Notes under the pieces: model-generated
Seen by the model: only the letters and a program-made list of their open reading frames with translations
Databases searched by the model: none
Told to the model about the DNA's origin: nothing
Position numbers and translations under genes: made by a program
Shown here: piece by piece, positions 30,762-39,690 of the stretch
Position numbering within the stretch: position 1 is the first letter of the stretch
Layout: each line of letters begins with the position of its first letter
NCBI RefSeq assembly: GCF_008933155.1
Contig: NZ_WBVP01000016.1
Coordinates: 28,785 to 92,784, forward strand
Direction: 5' to 3'
Origin: Aliivibrio finisterrensis
GTDB lineage: Bacteria > Pseudomonadota > Gammaproteobacteria > Enterobacterales > Vibrionaceae
DNA length: 64,000 bases

Positions 30762-31073
30762 TTAAGCGCTGATGCCAGTGATTCTGACTTCAGTGAACCA
30801 TTGACGATGGCCCTGCTGCTTACGAGAATGCTTACGACGACGGAACTTAACGATTTTAATTTTATCGCCACGACCGTGCTGAACTACTTCCGCAGTTACT
30901 TTACCGCCAGCTACTAGAGGTGCACCAACAGTGATTTCTTCACCATTAGCAATCATAAGAACGTTGTCGAAATCAACTGTTGCGCCAGTCTCAACGTCTA
31001 ATTTTTCCAAGCGAAGAGTTTGACCTTCACTTACACGGTGTTGTTTACCACCAGATTGGAAAACAGCGTACAT
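30762..31073 (-). CDS. rplU: 50S ribosomal protein L21
   Basis: A 103-residue bL21 protein, which binds 23S rRNA and depends on L20 during assembly. It carries [18 protein letters not shown] and the C-terminal [16 protein letters not shown] basic patch. It is first gene of rplU-rpmA, with a sigma-70 promoter at 31161-31189, and divergent from ispB. Confidence 0.98.
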   Translation of the reverse strand: MYAVFQSGGKQHRVSEGQTLRLEKLDVETGATVDFDNVLMIANGEEITVGAPLVAGGKVTAEVVQHGRGDKIKIVKFRRRKHSRKQQGHRQWFTEVRITGISA

Positions 31074-31160
31074 ATTTTACTCCGCTACTTTCGCACTACC
31101 ATTTATTTTGTTTACTCAACAATTTTGGTGTGCGTTAAACTTGTCATCAATAGGGCGTGG

Positions 31161-31189
31161 ATTCTACGCGAATGATTTCAATCTGACAA
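31161..31189 (-). promoter_or_regulatory. rplU sigma-70 promoter
   Basis: On the minus strand TTGTCA (31184-31189) and TAGAAT (31161-31166) are separated by 17 bp. The start of transcription would lie roughly 80 nt before rplU. Confidence 0.8.
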
Positions 31190-31349
31190 CCCAAAAATGA
31201 AGAAAAATGATGAAAAGATCGCCGACGTGCTCATGAAGCTATAAGGAGATAATTTTCGACTGTATTGCTAACCCCATTTTAGTGTATTATTTAGTTAATC
31301 ACTTATTATAATTAAGCCTGATTTAGGCCCTAACCTTGCTGGAAGAATA

Positions 31350-32321
31350 ATGGATTTTAAAGCTATTCAAGCCCTAACGGCTGATGACATGGCAATCGTC
31401 AATGAGACCATCTTAGCTCAACTCAACTCAGATGTTGCGTTAATCAACCAACTTGGTTTTTACATTGTTAGCGGCGGTGGAAAACGCCTACGCCCAGTTC
31501 TTGCCATTTTATCAGCTAAAGCTCTTGGATATGAAGGCAAAGACCACACAATGGCAGCCGCTTTTATTGAATTTATTCACACTGCAACATTACTTCATGA
31601 TGACGTTGTCGATGAATCAGATATGCGTCGTGGTAAAGCGACGGCTAATGCTGAATTTGGTAATGCCGCAAGTGTACTCGTTGGCGATTTTATTTACACT
31701 CGCTCATTCCAAATGATGACAAGCTTAGGATCCATTAAGATCCTTAGTTTAATGAGTGAAGCTGTAAATGTGATCGCTGAAGGCGAAGTTCTTCAATTAA
31801 TGAACTGCAACGATCCTAATACGACCGAAGAAAGTTACATGCAAGTAATCTATTCTAAAACTGCTCGCTTATTTGAAGCGGCGACTCAGATCGGCGCGAT
31901 CCTAAATAACGCTCCACAAGAGATCGAAACAGCACTTCAAAACTACGGTAAATATCTAGGCACGGCTTTTCAATTAATTGATGATGTCATGGATTACACT
32001 TCTGATGGTGAAGACATGGGTAAAAACGTAGGGGATGATCTTGCAGAAGGAAAACCTACGTTACCATTACTACATGCAATGAAATATGGTAATGAAGAAC
32101 AAGCAGCGATGATCCGTGAAGCAATAAAAAAAGGAAATGGGTTAGATAAACTAGAACCTATCCTAGCTTGTATGAAAGAAGTCGGTTCATTAGAGTACAC
32201 AAAACAAAAAGCAGATGAAGAAGCAGATAAAGCAATTGCAGAGTTAACTATATTACCCGAATCTAAATATAAAGAAGCATTAAAAGCGTTAGCGCACTTA
32301 GCCGTTAAACGCAGTAAATAA
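31350..32321 (+). CDS. ispB: Octaprenyl diphosphate synthase
   Basis: Trans-prenyltransferase making the side chain of ubiquinone and menaquinone. It has 323 residues. The first aspartate-rich motif is DDVVD (84-88) and the second is LIDDVMDYTSD with the following GKNVGDDLAEGKPTLP. The GGGKRLRP substrate-binding block (42-49) is intact. The chain length (C40 versus C45) cannot be settled by eye, so the name follows the gamma-proteobacterial orthologue. It is divergent from rplU and convergent with mdh. Confidence 0.95.
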   Translation: MDFKAIQALTADDMAIVNETILAQLNSDVALINQLGFYIVSGGGKRLRPVLAILSAKALGYEGKDHTMAAAFIEFIHTATLLHDDVVDESDMRRGKATANAEFGNAASVLVGDFIYTRSFQMMTSLGSIKILSLMSEAVNVIAEGEVLQLMNCNDPNTTEESYMQVIYSKTARLFEAATQIGAILNNAPQEIETALQNYGKYLGTAFQLIDDVMDYTSDGEDMGKNVGDDLAEGKPTLPLLHAMKYGNEEQAAMIREAIKKGNGLDKLEPILACMKEVGSLEYTKQKADEEADKAIAELTILPESKYKEALKALAHLAVKRSK

Positions 32322-32349
32322 CACTTTACGCTTAAAAATAAGAAAATAA

Positions 32350-32380
32350 AAAAGGCAGATAAATAACTATCTGCCTTTTC
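32350..32380. terminator. Bidirectional intrinsic terminator between ispB and mdh
   Basis: AAAAGGCAGAT / ATCTGCCTTTT stem with an 8-nt loop between two convergent genes. Confidence 0.85.
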
Positions 32381-32403
32381 TCTTTTAATAACTCTAATTG
32401 GTA

Positions 32404-33339
32404 TTATTTAACGAACTCTTCACCAATTTTAATATCTGCTTGTAGCGTTTCTAGCATACTATCAAGCGCTTCTTGTTCAAATGCGCTCAACTCACCATAA
32501 GACTGAATCTCTTCAACCCCATTTTTACCAAGTAAAATTGGTTGCGCAAAGAAACGAGCATGCTCATCATTACCTTCAACATACGCACATTCAACAACAC
32601 CTTTCTCACCACTAAGCGCCTTAACTAGTGATAAACCAAAACGACATGCCGCTTGACCCATTGAAAGCGTTGCAGAACCACCACCCGCTTTTGCTTCTAC
32701 TACTTCAGTGCCGGCATTCTGAATACGTGGAGTTAAGGCAGCAACTTCTTCAGCAGTAAACTCAACACCCTCAACTTGAGAAAGAAGAGGTAAGATAGTA
32801 ACACCAGAGTGACCACCAATTACTGGCACACGGATCTCGCCTGGATCTTTATCTTTCAACTCAGCCACAAATGTTTCAGAGCGGATCACATCCAATGTCG
32901 TAACACCAAATAGCTTATTCTTATCGTATACACCCGCTTTCTTTAATACTTCAGCGGCAATTGCTACTGTTGTATTTACCGGATTAGTAATAATGCCTAT
33001 ACATGCATTTGGGCAAGTCACTGCAATTTTTTCAGCTAATGACTTAACAATACCGGCATTAATATTGAAAAGATCTGAACGATCCATTCCTGGCTTACGA
33101 GCAACGCCCGCAGAAATTAAAACCACATCTGCATTATCAAGAGCTGGTGTTGGATCTTCACCACAGTAACCTTTAATAGAAACGGGTGTTGGAATATGGC
33201 TAAGATCCGCAGCAACACCAGGTGTTACAGGAGCAATATCATAAAGAGCAAGATCAGATCCTGCTGGTAATCGATTCTTAAGAAGTAATGCTAACGCTTG
33301 TCCGATGCCTCCTGCGGCGCCAATAACAGCAACTTTCAT
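32404..33339 (-). CDS. mdh: Malate dehydrogenase
   Basis: NAD-dependent TCA-cycle enzyme, 311 residues. The dinucleotide fold starts GAAGGIGQ (8-15), and catalytic His177 (GGHSGVTIL), Asp150 and substrate arginines 81, 87 and 153 occupy the positions known from E. coli. The stop codon sits within an ATTGGTATTATT stretch resembling one end of the MITE-like element. It is divergent from argR, a gene order shared with enterics. Confidence 0.98.
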   Translation of the reverse strand: MKVAVIGAAGGIGQALALLLKNRLPAGSDLALYDIAPVTPGVAADLSHIPTPVSIKGYCGEDPTPALDNADVVLISAGVARKPGMDRSDLFNINAGIVKSLAEKIAVTCPNACIGIITNPVNTTVAIAAEVLKKAGVYDKNKLFGVTTLDVIRSETFVAELKDKDPGEIRVPVIGGHSGVTILPLLSQVEGVEFTAEEVAALTPRIQNAGTEVVEAKAGGGSATLSMGQAACRFGLSLVKALSGEKGVVECAYVEGNDEHARFFAQPILLGKNGVEEIQSYGELSAFEQEALDSMLETLQADIKIGEEFVK

Positions 33340-33653
33340 GTTCGTTCTCCTTGAGTGGTAGAGGTATATTTTTATTATTAATTTACTTTCAAACTGAAAG
33401 TGACGTTATAGCAAGCTCAAATTAAATTCAATGCTATTTGCTTCGCTTTGCGACCTTACGCAATGACATGCCATTCGTGCTACAAATTCATCACTATTTT
33501 ACTCCGACCTCACAACCATTCCTTCGAATTCACCAACAGAATAAAGGTCTATTGATAAAAAGTAACTAATCACAGAAATACGATTTTGATTTGGTTATAG
33601 ATAAATAATTATGCGAGAATAGTAGGAATTATTGCAAAAAGAATCAATACAGT
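33340..33653. other. mdh-argR intergenic region (314 bp)
   Basis: AT-rich divergent regulatory space. The mdh leader side holds a small hairpin ACTTTCA/TGAAAGT (33385-33401). Near argR, the stretch ending in GCAAAAAGAATCAA (about 33633-33646) faintly resembles an ARG-box half-site pair, but it is too degenerate to call. No ORF of note. Confidence 0.5.
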
Positions 33654-34124
33654 ATGCGAAATAATGAAAAGCAAGAACGATTAGTTAAAGAATTTAAATC
33701 TATTCTTAAAGCGGAACGATTTGGTTCGCAAGGTGAGATTGTCGATGCACTTCGTATTGCAGGTTTCGATAATATTAATCAATCCAAAATATCACGAATG
33801 CTAACCAAATTTGGCGCAGTTCGCACTCGCAATGCCAAAATGGAAATGGTGTATTGCCTACCAATTGAACTTGGCGTACCTACGGTTTCAAGCTCCCTTC
33901 GTGAACTTGTAATGGATATTGATTATAACAGTGCACTTGTTGTTATTCACACAGGTCCAGGAGCAGCTCAACTTATTGCTCGCTTGTTAGACTCTTTAGG
34001 AAAAGCAGAAGGTATTTTAGGAGTAGTCGCTGGCGATGATACTATTTTTATCACTCCAACAAGAACGATTGATGTGACTGAATTATTTGATTCAGTGTGC
34101 GACTTATTTGAATACTCAGTGTAA
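33654..34124 (+). CDS. argR: Arginine repressor ArgR
   Basis: Hexameric arginine-dependent repressor, 156 residues. The N-terminal winged helix contains the recognition segment [20 protein letters not shown] (about 43-62). The C-terminal oligomerisation and arginine-binding domain carries [18 protein letters not shown] and the GDDTIF motif with the paired Asp residues that bind arginine. The ATG at 33654 lacks a clear Shine-Dalgarno. It is divergent from mdh. Confidence 0.97.
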   Translation: MRNNEKQERLVKEFKSILKAERFGSQGEIVDALRIAGFDNINQSKISRMLTKFGAVRTRNAKMEMVYCLPIELGVPTVSSSLRELVMDIDYNSALVVIHTGPGAAQLIARLLDSLGKAEGILGVVAGDDTIFITPTRTIDVTELFDSVCDLFEYSV

Positions 34125-34149
34125 ACCTAAATAAATACCTCTCAATATC

Positions 34150-34179
34150 AGAGCATTTTATAAATCAATAAAGTGCTCT
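34150..34179 (+). terminator. Probable terminator after argR
   Basis: AGAGCATTTTA / TAAAGTGCTCT 11-bp stem with an 8-nt loop and a weak T-rich tail, 25 bp past argR. Confidence 0.6.
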
Positions 34180-34467
34180 TATTCATCATTCTACCAACTC
34201 CTCACAGTTCAAAATGTTATTAAACTGTTGCTAATTAGCCTATAACATCTATTGTTAGCCTTATTATTAGCTAGTTATTTCACACTTTTGATAGTTTTAT
34301 TTAACATCATTTCAAAAACAACTCATTAATTTGTTATCATTTACTCTCCATTTCCGTAATAGGAAACGAAAACACTTAATTAAAAGTGAATAAATACTGA
34401 TTTTTTATTTAATCTTGTTATTACAAGGTATGCAATTAAAAGTCATACAATAAAGGAAGGGAATAAC
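34180..34467 (+). other. Upstream region of the TRAP operon
   Basis: AT-rich DNA with short imperfect dyads, such as GCTAATTAGC near 34229-34238. AAAGGAAGG about 10 bp before the receptor ATG is a strong ribosome binding site. No specific operator could be named and no ORF stands out. Confidence 0.5.
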
Positions 34468-35442
34468 ATGGCACTAAGTAAAGCGATTAAAACCACAACT
34501 GTTGCAGCTGCAATGCTTGTAGCTGGTATGGGTACAGCAAGCGCTCAGGAATTTATCACAATAGGTACAGGTTCAGTGACCGGGGTTTACTACCCAACTG
34601 GCGGTGCTATTTGTAAATTAGTGAATAAAGATCGTAAAGAACACAATGTTCGCTGCTCTGTTGAATCTACAGGCGGTTCAATCTACAACGTAAATACCAT
34701 TCGCTCTGGTGAACTGGATTTTGGTATCGTTCAATCAGATTGGCAATTCCATGGTTATAACGGTACAAGCAAATTTGAAGATCAAGGCCCTTACAAGAAA
34801 CTGCGTGCAATGTTCTCTCTTCATACAGAACCTTTTAACATCATCGCTCGTACAGACTCAGGCATAAACAACGTTGCTGACCTTGAAGGTAAACGTGTAA
34901 ACATTGGTAATCCAGGCTCAGGTGACCGCGCAACTATGGGTGTTGTAATGGATGCGATGGGTTGGACCAACGATAGCTTTAAACTCGCTTCTGAACTAAA
35001 AGGGTCTGAGCGTTCACAAGCACTTTGTGATAACAAAATTGATGCCTTCATCTACATGGTTGGACACCCAAATGGTTCAATCAAAGAAGCAACCACTTCT
35101 TGTGATGCAAAATTAGTATCAGCAACCGGCCCTAAAATCGATAAAATCGTTGCAGATAACCCTTACTATGCATATAGCACAGTACCAGCAGGTATGTACC
35201 GAGGCACTGAAGGTGATATAAACAGCTTTGGTGTTGCGGCAACAATGGTAACAACATCTGACGTGCCTGATGAGGTTGCTTATAGCGTGGCAAAAGCGGT
35301 ATTTGAAAACTTTAATACCTTTAAGCGCTTGCACCCAGCATTTGCAACATTGAAAAAAGAAGACATGGTTAAGTCAGGCCTTTCTATCCCACTTCACCCT
35401 GGTGCCGTGAAATACTACAAAGAAGTTGGCCTACTAAAATAG
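34468..35442 (+). CDS. TRAP transporter periplasmic receptor, TAXI family
   Basis: Solute-binding protein of a tripartite ATP-independent periplasmic transporter. It has 324 residues with a signal peptide (1-26, ASA|QE) and the TAXI-family start FITIGTGSVTGVYYPTGGAIC, which differs from DctP-type receptors. The block GKRVNIGNPGSGDRATM and a pair of cysteines (about 191/212) are also typical. TAXI systems often use C4-dicarboxylates or glutamate-like solutes, but the ligand here is unknown. It is followed by a hairpin and then the fused permease, consistent with one operon in which the receptor is made in excess. Confidence 0.9.
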   Translation: MALSKAIKTTTVAAAMLVAGMGTASAQEFITIGTGSVTGVYYPTGGAICKLVNKDRKEHNVRCSVESTGGSIYNVNTIRSGELDFGIVQSDWQFHGYNGTSKFEDQGPYKKLRAMFSLHTEPFNIIARTDSGINNVADLEGKRVNIGNPGSGDRATMGVVMDAMGWTNDSFKLASELKGSERSQALCDNKIDAFIYMVGHPNGSIKEATTSCDAKLVSATGPKIDKIVADNPYYAYSTVPAGMYRGTEGDINSFGVAATMVTTSDVPDEVAYSVAKAVFENFNTFKRLHPAFATLKKEDMVKSGLSIPLHPGAVKYYKEVGLLK

Positions 35443-35487
35443 TCTTTCTTCGACATAGCGCGACTCTTTACAGATAGCGAAACTATC

Positions 35488-35517
35488 AACCAAAGAGGCC
35501 AACCAGTCTCTTTGGTT
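35488..35517 (+). other. Intercistronic hairpin between TRAP receptor and permease genes
   Basis: Perfect 10-bp stem AACCAAAGAG / CTCTTTGGTT with a 10-nt loop and weak T-tail. It could stabilise the upstream receptor message or partly terminate transcription. Confidence 0.65.
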
Positions 35518-35673
35518 CTTCGCAATACCCCTGATCTTTCCATACGACGGATAACTACCAATAATAAAACGGATTTGAAGATCAGCACTTTCTAGCCTTT
35601 ACATTGGCTTATATTCAGTAATCTAATGCTTAATAATTGAGTGTTAAATGAGAGCATCATTAAGGAAAAGTAC

Positions 35674-38253
35674 ATGACGCAGTCGTCAAATACGTCACAA
35701 GATGTGCAAGAAATGGTGGCCCAATCTGACACTGGTGCACGTTCACCACAAGGATTATCTGGCCGTATTTTATGGTTTGTTCCATTATGTTGGTCGCTGT
35801 TCCAACTTTGGTATGCCTCCCCTTTACCGTTCATTTTTGATTTCGGTATACTCAATGATACAGAGGCTCGCTCAATACATTTGGCTTTCGCTATCTTTTT
35901 AGCTTTTACCGCTTATCCAGCCCTTAAGAGCTCACCAAGAGATCGTATTCCTGCGATAGATTGGGCTCTTGCCTTTGCTGGCAGTTTCTCTGCGGCTTAT
36001 ATTTATATTTTCTATACTCAATTAGCTGGACGTTCTGGCGCACCAACCTCACCAGATATTATTGTCTCTGTTGTTGGTATGGTACTGTTGCTTGAAGCGA
36101 CTCGACGTGCATTAGGTCCACCACTAATGGTCGTTGCTGCAGTATTCTTGCTTTACACCTTTGCTGGCCCTCATATGCCAGATGTAATTGCTCATAAAGG
36201 GGCAAGCCTAAATAAAGCAATGTCCCACCTATGGCTAACAACCGAAGGTGTTTTTGGCGTAGCCCTTGGTGTGTCGACTTCTTTTGTTTTCTTATTTGTT
36301 TTATTTGGTGCCATGCTAGAAAAAGCAGGTGCAGGTGCTTACTTTATTAAAGTCGCTTTCTCTCTGCTTGGTCATATGAAAGGCGGCCCTGCAAAAGCGG
36401 CGGTCGTGGCTTCAGGCTTATCAGGTTTAGTTTCTGGCTCATCAATTGCTAACGTAGTAACCACTGGTACGTTTACTATTCCATTAATGAAACGTGTGGG
36501 TTTTCCTGGAACAAAAGCAGGAGCGGTTGAGGTTGCAGCGTCAACTAATGGTCAACTAACACCACCTATCATGGGTGCGGCGGCATTCTTAATGGTGGAA
36601 TACGTAGGCATCTCTTATGTAGAAGTGATTAAAGCCGCGTTACTCCCAGCGTTAATTTCTTATATTGCGTTACTTTACATCGTTCATCTTGAAGCCTGTA
36701 AAGCAGGTATGACTGGCCTTCCACGTCGCCATACGCCAACCTTAGTCCATAGCCTGCTTTCCTTTACTGGTACTATTCTAGGGCTTTGTGTCATTAGTGC
36801 AGCGGTTTACTATGGTATTGGTTGGACAAAAGATGTCTTCGGTGATGCTGCAACACCGATCGTAACAATCGCATTACTGCTCTCTTATGTGGGCTTGGTT
36901 AGCATATCTGCAAAATACCAAGAGCACGCAATGATGGCGATTGATGAAGAGTTAACTGAAGTTCCTGACCCTAGCCCTACGATCAAATCAGGCCTACACT
37001 TCTTATTGCCTATCGTTGTATTAGTATGGTGTCTAACTGTAGAGCGCTTCTCTCCTGGTTTGTCTGCATTTTGGGCTTCGGTATTTATGATCTTTATCCT
37101 ACTGACTCAACGCCCTTTAATTGCTTTCTTTTCAAAGCAAGACAATCTCGTTGAACAAGTGAAACAGGGATTTGATGATTTACTAGAAAGCTTAGTCACT
37201 GGTGCTCGAAATATGATTGGTATCGGTGTCGCTACTGCTGCTGCTGGTACGGTTGTAGGTGTTGTAACCTTAACGGGTATTGGCCTAGTCATGACTGACT
37301 TTGTTGAGTTTATCTCTGGTGGTAGCATCATTCTTATGCTGTTATTTACCGCAGTGATCAGCTTAATTTTAGGTATGGGATTACCAACGACGGCAAACTA
37401 TATTGTGGTATCAACGTTAATGGCACCAGTTATTGTGACTCTAGGCGCTGCACACGGTCTGATTATTCCATTAATCGCAGTTCACTTATTTGTGTTCTAC
37501 TTTGGTATTCTTGCCGATGATACACCACCAGTCGGTCTTGCGGCTTTCGCTGCTGCTGCTATTGCAAAATCTGACCCTATCCGCACCGGTATCCAAGGAT
37601 TCACTTACGATATTCGTACCGCAATTTTACCTTTCATGTTTGTTTTCAATACTCAGCTTTTATTGATGGGCATTGATTCTTGGTGGCATTTAGCACTTAC
37701 GATTATATCTTCAGTTATTGCAATGTTGACCTTCTCAGCAGCAACGCAAGGTTGGTGGTTCACCAAAACGAAATGGTGGGAAGTAGTCTTACTTTTACTA
37801 ATCACATTCTCACTGTTCCGTCCTGGCTATTGGTGGGATCAAATCTATCCAGCCAAAGATTATCATCAAGGTATTGAGATCGCTCAAATAGCAGAAGAGC
37901 TAAATGTGGGACAATCACTGACATTAGAAGTAACAGGACAAAACCTCGAAGGTGATGTCATCAGCAAAACAGTTCGCTTACCTTTTGATGATCGAGCGGT
38001 TACTGGTGATGATCGCGTTAGCTCTATGGGTCTAATGTTATCTGAAGTGGATAATAAAATGATTGTAGATATGGTTGAATTTGGCAGTCCAGCCGAAGCT
38101 TCTGGAATTGATTTTGACTGGGAAATAAAGAATGTAGTGCTTGATGCTGACCGTCCTCTAAAAGAGTGGGTATTTGTACCAACATTACTTCTGCTGTTTG
38201 CACTAGGCTTTAATCAGCGTCGCCGAGCAAAAAAGGAAAACTTAGCGGCATAA
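35674..38253 (+). CDS. TRAP transporter fused permease (4TM/12TM) with DUF3394 tail
   Basis: A single 859-residue protein joining the small DctQ-like and large DctM-like subunits. After a hydrophilic N-terminus come multiple TM segments; the DctM signature GLVSGSSIANVVTTGTFTIP and, later, GMGLPTTANYIVVSTLMAP are clear. Residues from about 740 on form a C-terminal DUF3394 region (RPGYWWDQIYPAKDYHQ... GSPAEASGIDFDWEI...) ending in one TM and a basic tail. The ATG at 35674 has TAAGGA 8 bp upstream; a GTG at 35641 is rejected. It follows the TAXI receptor and precedes a universal stress protein gene. Confidence 0.9.
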   Translation: MTQSSNTSQDVQEMVAQSDTGARSPQGLSGRILWFVPLCWSLFQLWYASPLPFIFDFGILNDTEARSIHLAFAIFLAFTAYPALKSSPRDRIPAIDWALAFAGSFSAAYIYIFYTQLAGRSGAPTSPDIIVSVVGMVLLLEATRRALGPPLMVVAAVFLLYTFAGPHMPDVIAHKGASLNKAMSHLWLTTEGVFGVALGVSTSFVFLFVLFGAMLEKAGAGAYFIKVAFSLLGHMKGGPAKAAVVASGLSGLVSGSSIANVVTTGTFTIPLMKRVGFPGTKAGAVEVAASTNGQLTPPIMGAAAFLMVEYVGISYVEVIKAALLPALISYIALLYIVHLEACKAGMTGLPRRHTPTLVHSLLSFTGTILGLCVISAAVYYGIGWTKDVFGDAATPIVTIALLLSYVGLVSISAKYQEHAMMAIDEELTEVPDPSPTIKSGLHFLLPIVVLVWCLTVERFSPGLSAFWASVFMIFILLTQRPLIAFFSKQDNLVEQVKQGFDDLLESLVTGARNMIGIGVATAAAGTVVGVVTLTGIGLVMTDFVEFISGGSIILMLLFTAVISLILGMGLPTTANYIVVSTLMAPVIVTLGAAHGLIIPLIAVHLFVFYFGILADDTPPVGLAAFAAAAIAKSDPIRTGIQGFTYDIRTAILPFMFVFNTQLLLMGIDSWWHLALTIISSVIAMLTFSAATQGWWFTKTKWWEVVLLLLITFSLFRPGYWWDQIYPAKDYHQGIEIAQIAEELNVGQSLTLEVTGQNLEGDVISKTVRLPFDDRAVTGDDRVSSMGLMLSEVDNKMIVDMVEFGSPAEASGIDFDWEIKNVVLDADRPLKEWVFVPTLLLLFALGFNQRRRAKKENLAA

Positions 38254-38306
38254 ATTAATGAATGGAATCTAGGGGAGTCACTCTCCCCTTATTAGGTAAT
38301 AAAATC

Positions 38307-38744
38307 ATGTATAAGCAAATATTGGTTCCAGTAGATTTAAATGAAAAAGGCTTTGCTGATAAAGCGGTTGAGTTAGCAGTTTGGCATGCAAAACAATCTA
38401 ATGCTGAGCTGCATTTATTAAATGTATTACCGGGCATTCATATGTCGATGGTCTCGACCTACTTCCCTAAAGATGCCGCGAAAAAAATGAAAGAAGATGT
38501 CTCCGCTCAATTAAACGAATTTGCAGCAAAATTTGTTGATGAAGAGGTGGTATATAAAGTTCACGTATCTGAAGGAAAGCCTTATGTCACAATCTTAGAT
38601 TATGCTGAACGTTTAGGCGCTGACTTAATCGTTATGCCAAGCCATAAGCGCTCAAAAATCGATAAAGTGATGTTAGGTTCAGTCGCAAGTAAGGTCGTTG
38701 ATAACTCAACAATTAATGTGATGGTTGTAAAGCCTCAAGGCTAA
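38307..38744 (+). CDS. Universal stress protein (UspA family)
   Basis: A 145-residue single-domain Usp. It starts MYKQILVPVDLNEKG and ends with the ATP-binding-type pattern GADLIVMPSHKRSKIDKVMLGSVASKVV(D). The HKR-x4-KVMLGSVA segment resembles the Gx2Gx9G(S/T) nucleotide loop in degenerate form, so ATP binding is uncertain. The ATG at 38307 is used; the frame extends to 38262 without support. It is 53 bp behind the TRAP permease; Usp proteins are known partners in other TRAP operons, where a regulatory role has been proposed. Confidence 0.85.
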   Translation: MYKQILVPVDLNEKGFADKAVELAVWHAKQSNAELHLLNVLPGIHMSMVSTYFPKDAAKKMKEDVSAQLNEFAAKFVDEEVVYKVHVSEGKPYVTILDYAERLGADLIVMPSHKRSKIDKVMLGSVASKVVDNSTINVMVVKPQG

Positions 38745-38755
38745 ATATTATGAAA

Positions 38756-38788
38756 ATTCAGTTCGAGACACAAAATCTCGAACTGAAT
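38756..38788. terminator. Perfect 13-bp hairpin after the usp gene
   Basis: ATTCAGTTCGAGA / TCTCGAACTGAAT with a 7-nt loop, 11 bp past the stop. There is no real T-run, so it may be a weak terminator or a 3'-end stabiliser of the TRAP-usp message. Confidence 0.6.
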
Positions 38789-38794
38789 ATATCC

Positions 38795-38888
38795 AATACC
38801 ATTCTGGATAAGTCGTTGTTCAGATAATTGCGTAGGAAAAATAGATTTTAACAAGCAATAATGATCAAATACTTATGTAGATTTATAT
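38795..38888. mobile_element. MITE-like element, short form (about 94 bp)
   Basis: It matches both arms of the 1946-2109 element (GATAAGT, CAGATAATTGCGTAGGAAAAAT, AACAAG, ATGATCAAATACTTATGTAG) with no middle insert; the left end AATACCATTCT and right end are degraded. It sits between usp and the rluA stop codon. Confidence 0.7.
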
Positions 38889-38890
38889 AA

Positions 38891-39628
38891 TTAAGATGAT
38901 TTCAGTGTTTTATAATCTGGTAGTTTTCTTGTTGGATCATAAATAGAAAACATCATCTCTTGAGCTTCGGGATGAAAATCACAAGGGACAAAAATAGAAC
39001 GAACCCAATCCGATTTGGGATGGTAAAAGCTCAATTCAGCCGCGTGCAATTCCAAACGAGAAGAGAAATTTTTCGCTTCCTCATTCGCATAAAATTCATC
39101 CCCTACTATTGGATGCCCAATAGATAACATGTGTACTCGTAATTGATGCGAACGTCCAGTGATTGGTAGCAACCGAACAATCGTCGTTTTCTCTTCACGC
39201 CTCACCACTTGATAGCGAGTTTGAGAAGGCTTGCCATGCTCAAAACAGACTTTCTGTTTCGGTCTTTTTTCCCAATCACAAATTAAAGGTAGGTCAATTT
39301 CACCTTCATCTTGCTCAATATGCCCCCATACTCGCGCATAATAAATTTTGTGCGTTAGGCGGTATTGAAACTGTTTTTTTAAATGACGTTCGCTGTATTT
39401 ATTCATTGCAAACAACATTAACCCTGACGTAGACATATCTAAACGATGTACAACTTGAATATCAGGGAACTCAACCTTTAAACGGCTCCACATACTATCG
39501 TAGTGCTCAGGAGCTCGGCCAGGTACAGATAATAAACCAGATGGCTTGTTTACCACTAAAATAGATTCATCTTGATAAACAATATCTATCCATGGATCTT
39601 GTGGTGGTAAATATTCTAGCATTGCCAT
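38891..39628 (-). CDS. rluA: Ribosomal large subunit / tRNA pseudouridine synthase RluA
   Basis: Dual-specificity enzyme making pseudouridine at 23S U746 and tRNA U32. It has 245 residues from the ATG at 39628. The catalytic Asp64 is in VHRLDMSTSG and other RluA blocks are LPLICDWEKRPKQKVCFE and ITGRSHQLRVHMLSIGHPI. It lacks an S4 domain, which separates it from RluC/RluD. A longer frame to 39682 overlaps a terminator-like hairpin of rapA and is rejected. It runs in the same direction as rapA, 63 bp downstream. Confidence 0.93.
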   Translation of the reverse strand: MAMLEYLPPQDPWIDIVYQDESILVVNKPSGLLSVPGRAPEHYDSMWSRLKVEFPDIQVVHRLDMSTSGLMLFAMNKYSERHLKKQFQYRLTHKIYYARVWGHIEQDEGEIDLPLICDWEKRPKQKVCFEHGKPSQTRYQVVRREEKTTIVRLLPITGRSHQLRVHMLSIGHPIVGDEFYANEEAKNFSSRLELHAAELSFYHPKSDWVRSIFVPCDFHPEAQEMMFSIYDPTRKLPDYKTLKSS

Positions 39629-39648
39629 GTTTATACTCACTCTAGGCA

Positions 39649-39681
39649 TGCTCTCTGAAACATACCATTCTTCAGAGAGCA
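39649..39681 (-). terminator. rapA terminator-like hairpin
   Basis: TGCTCTCTGAA / TTCAGAGAGCA perfect 11-bp stem with an 11-nt loop, 10 bp past the rapA stop and before the rluA start. Confidence 0.65.
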
Positions 39682-39690
39682 TTACGTTAC

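Noticed and set aside
33620..33653. ARG boxes before argR
   Set aside because: Matches to the consensus were too poor to call.
39629..39682. N-terminal extension of RluA
   Set aside because: Covers a perfect hairpin downstream of rapA and lacks similarity to RluA.
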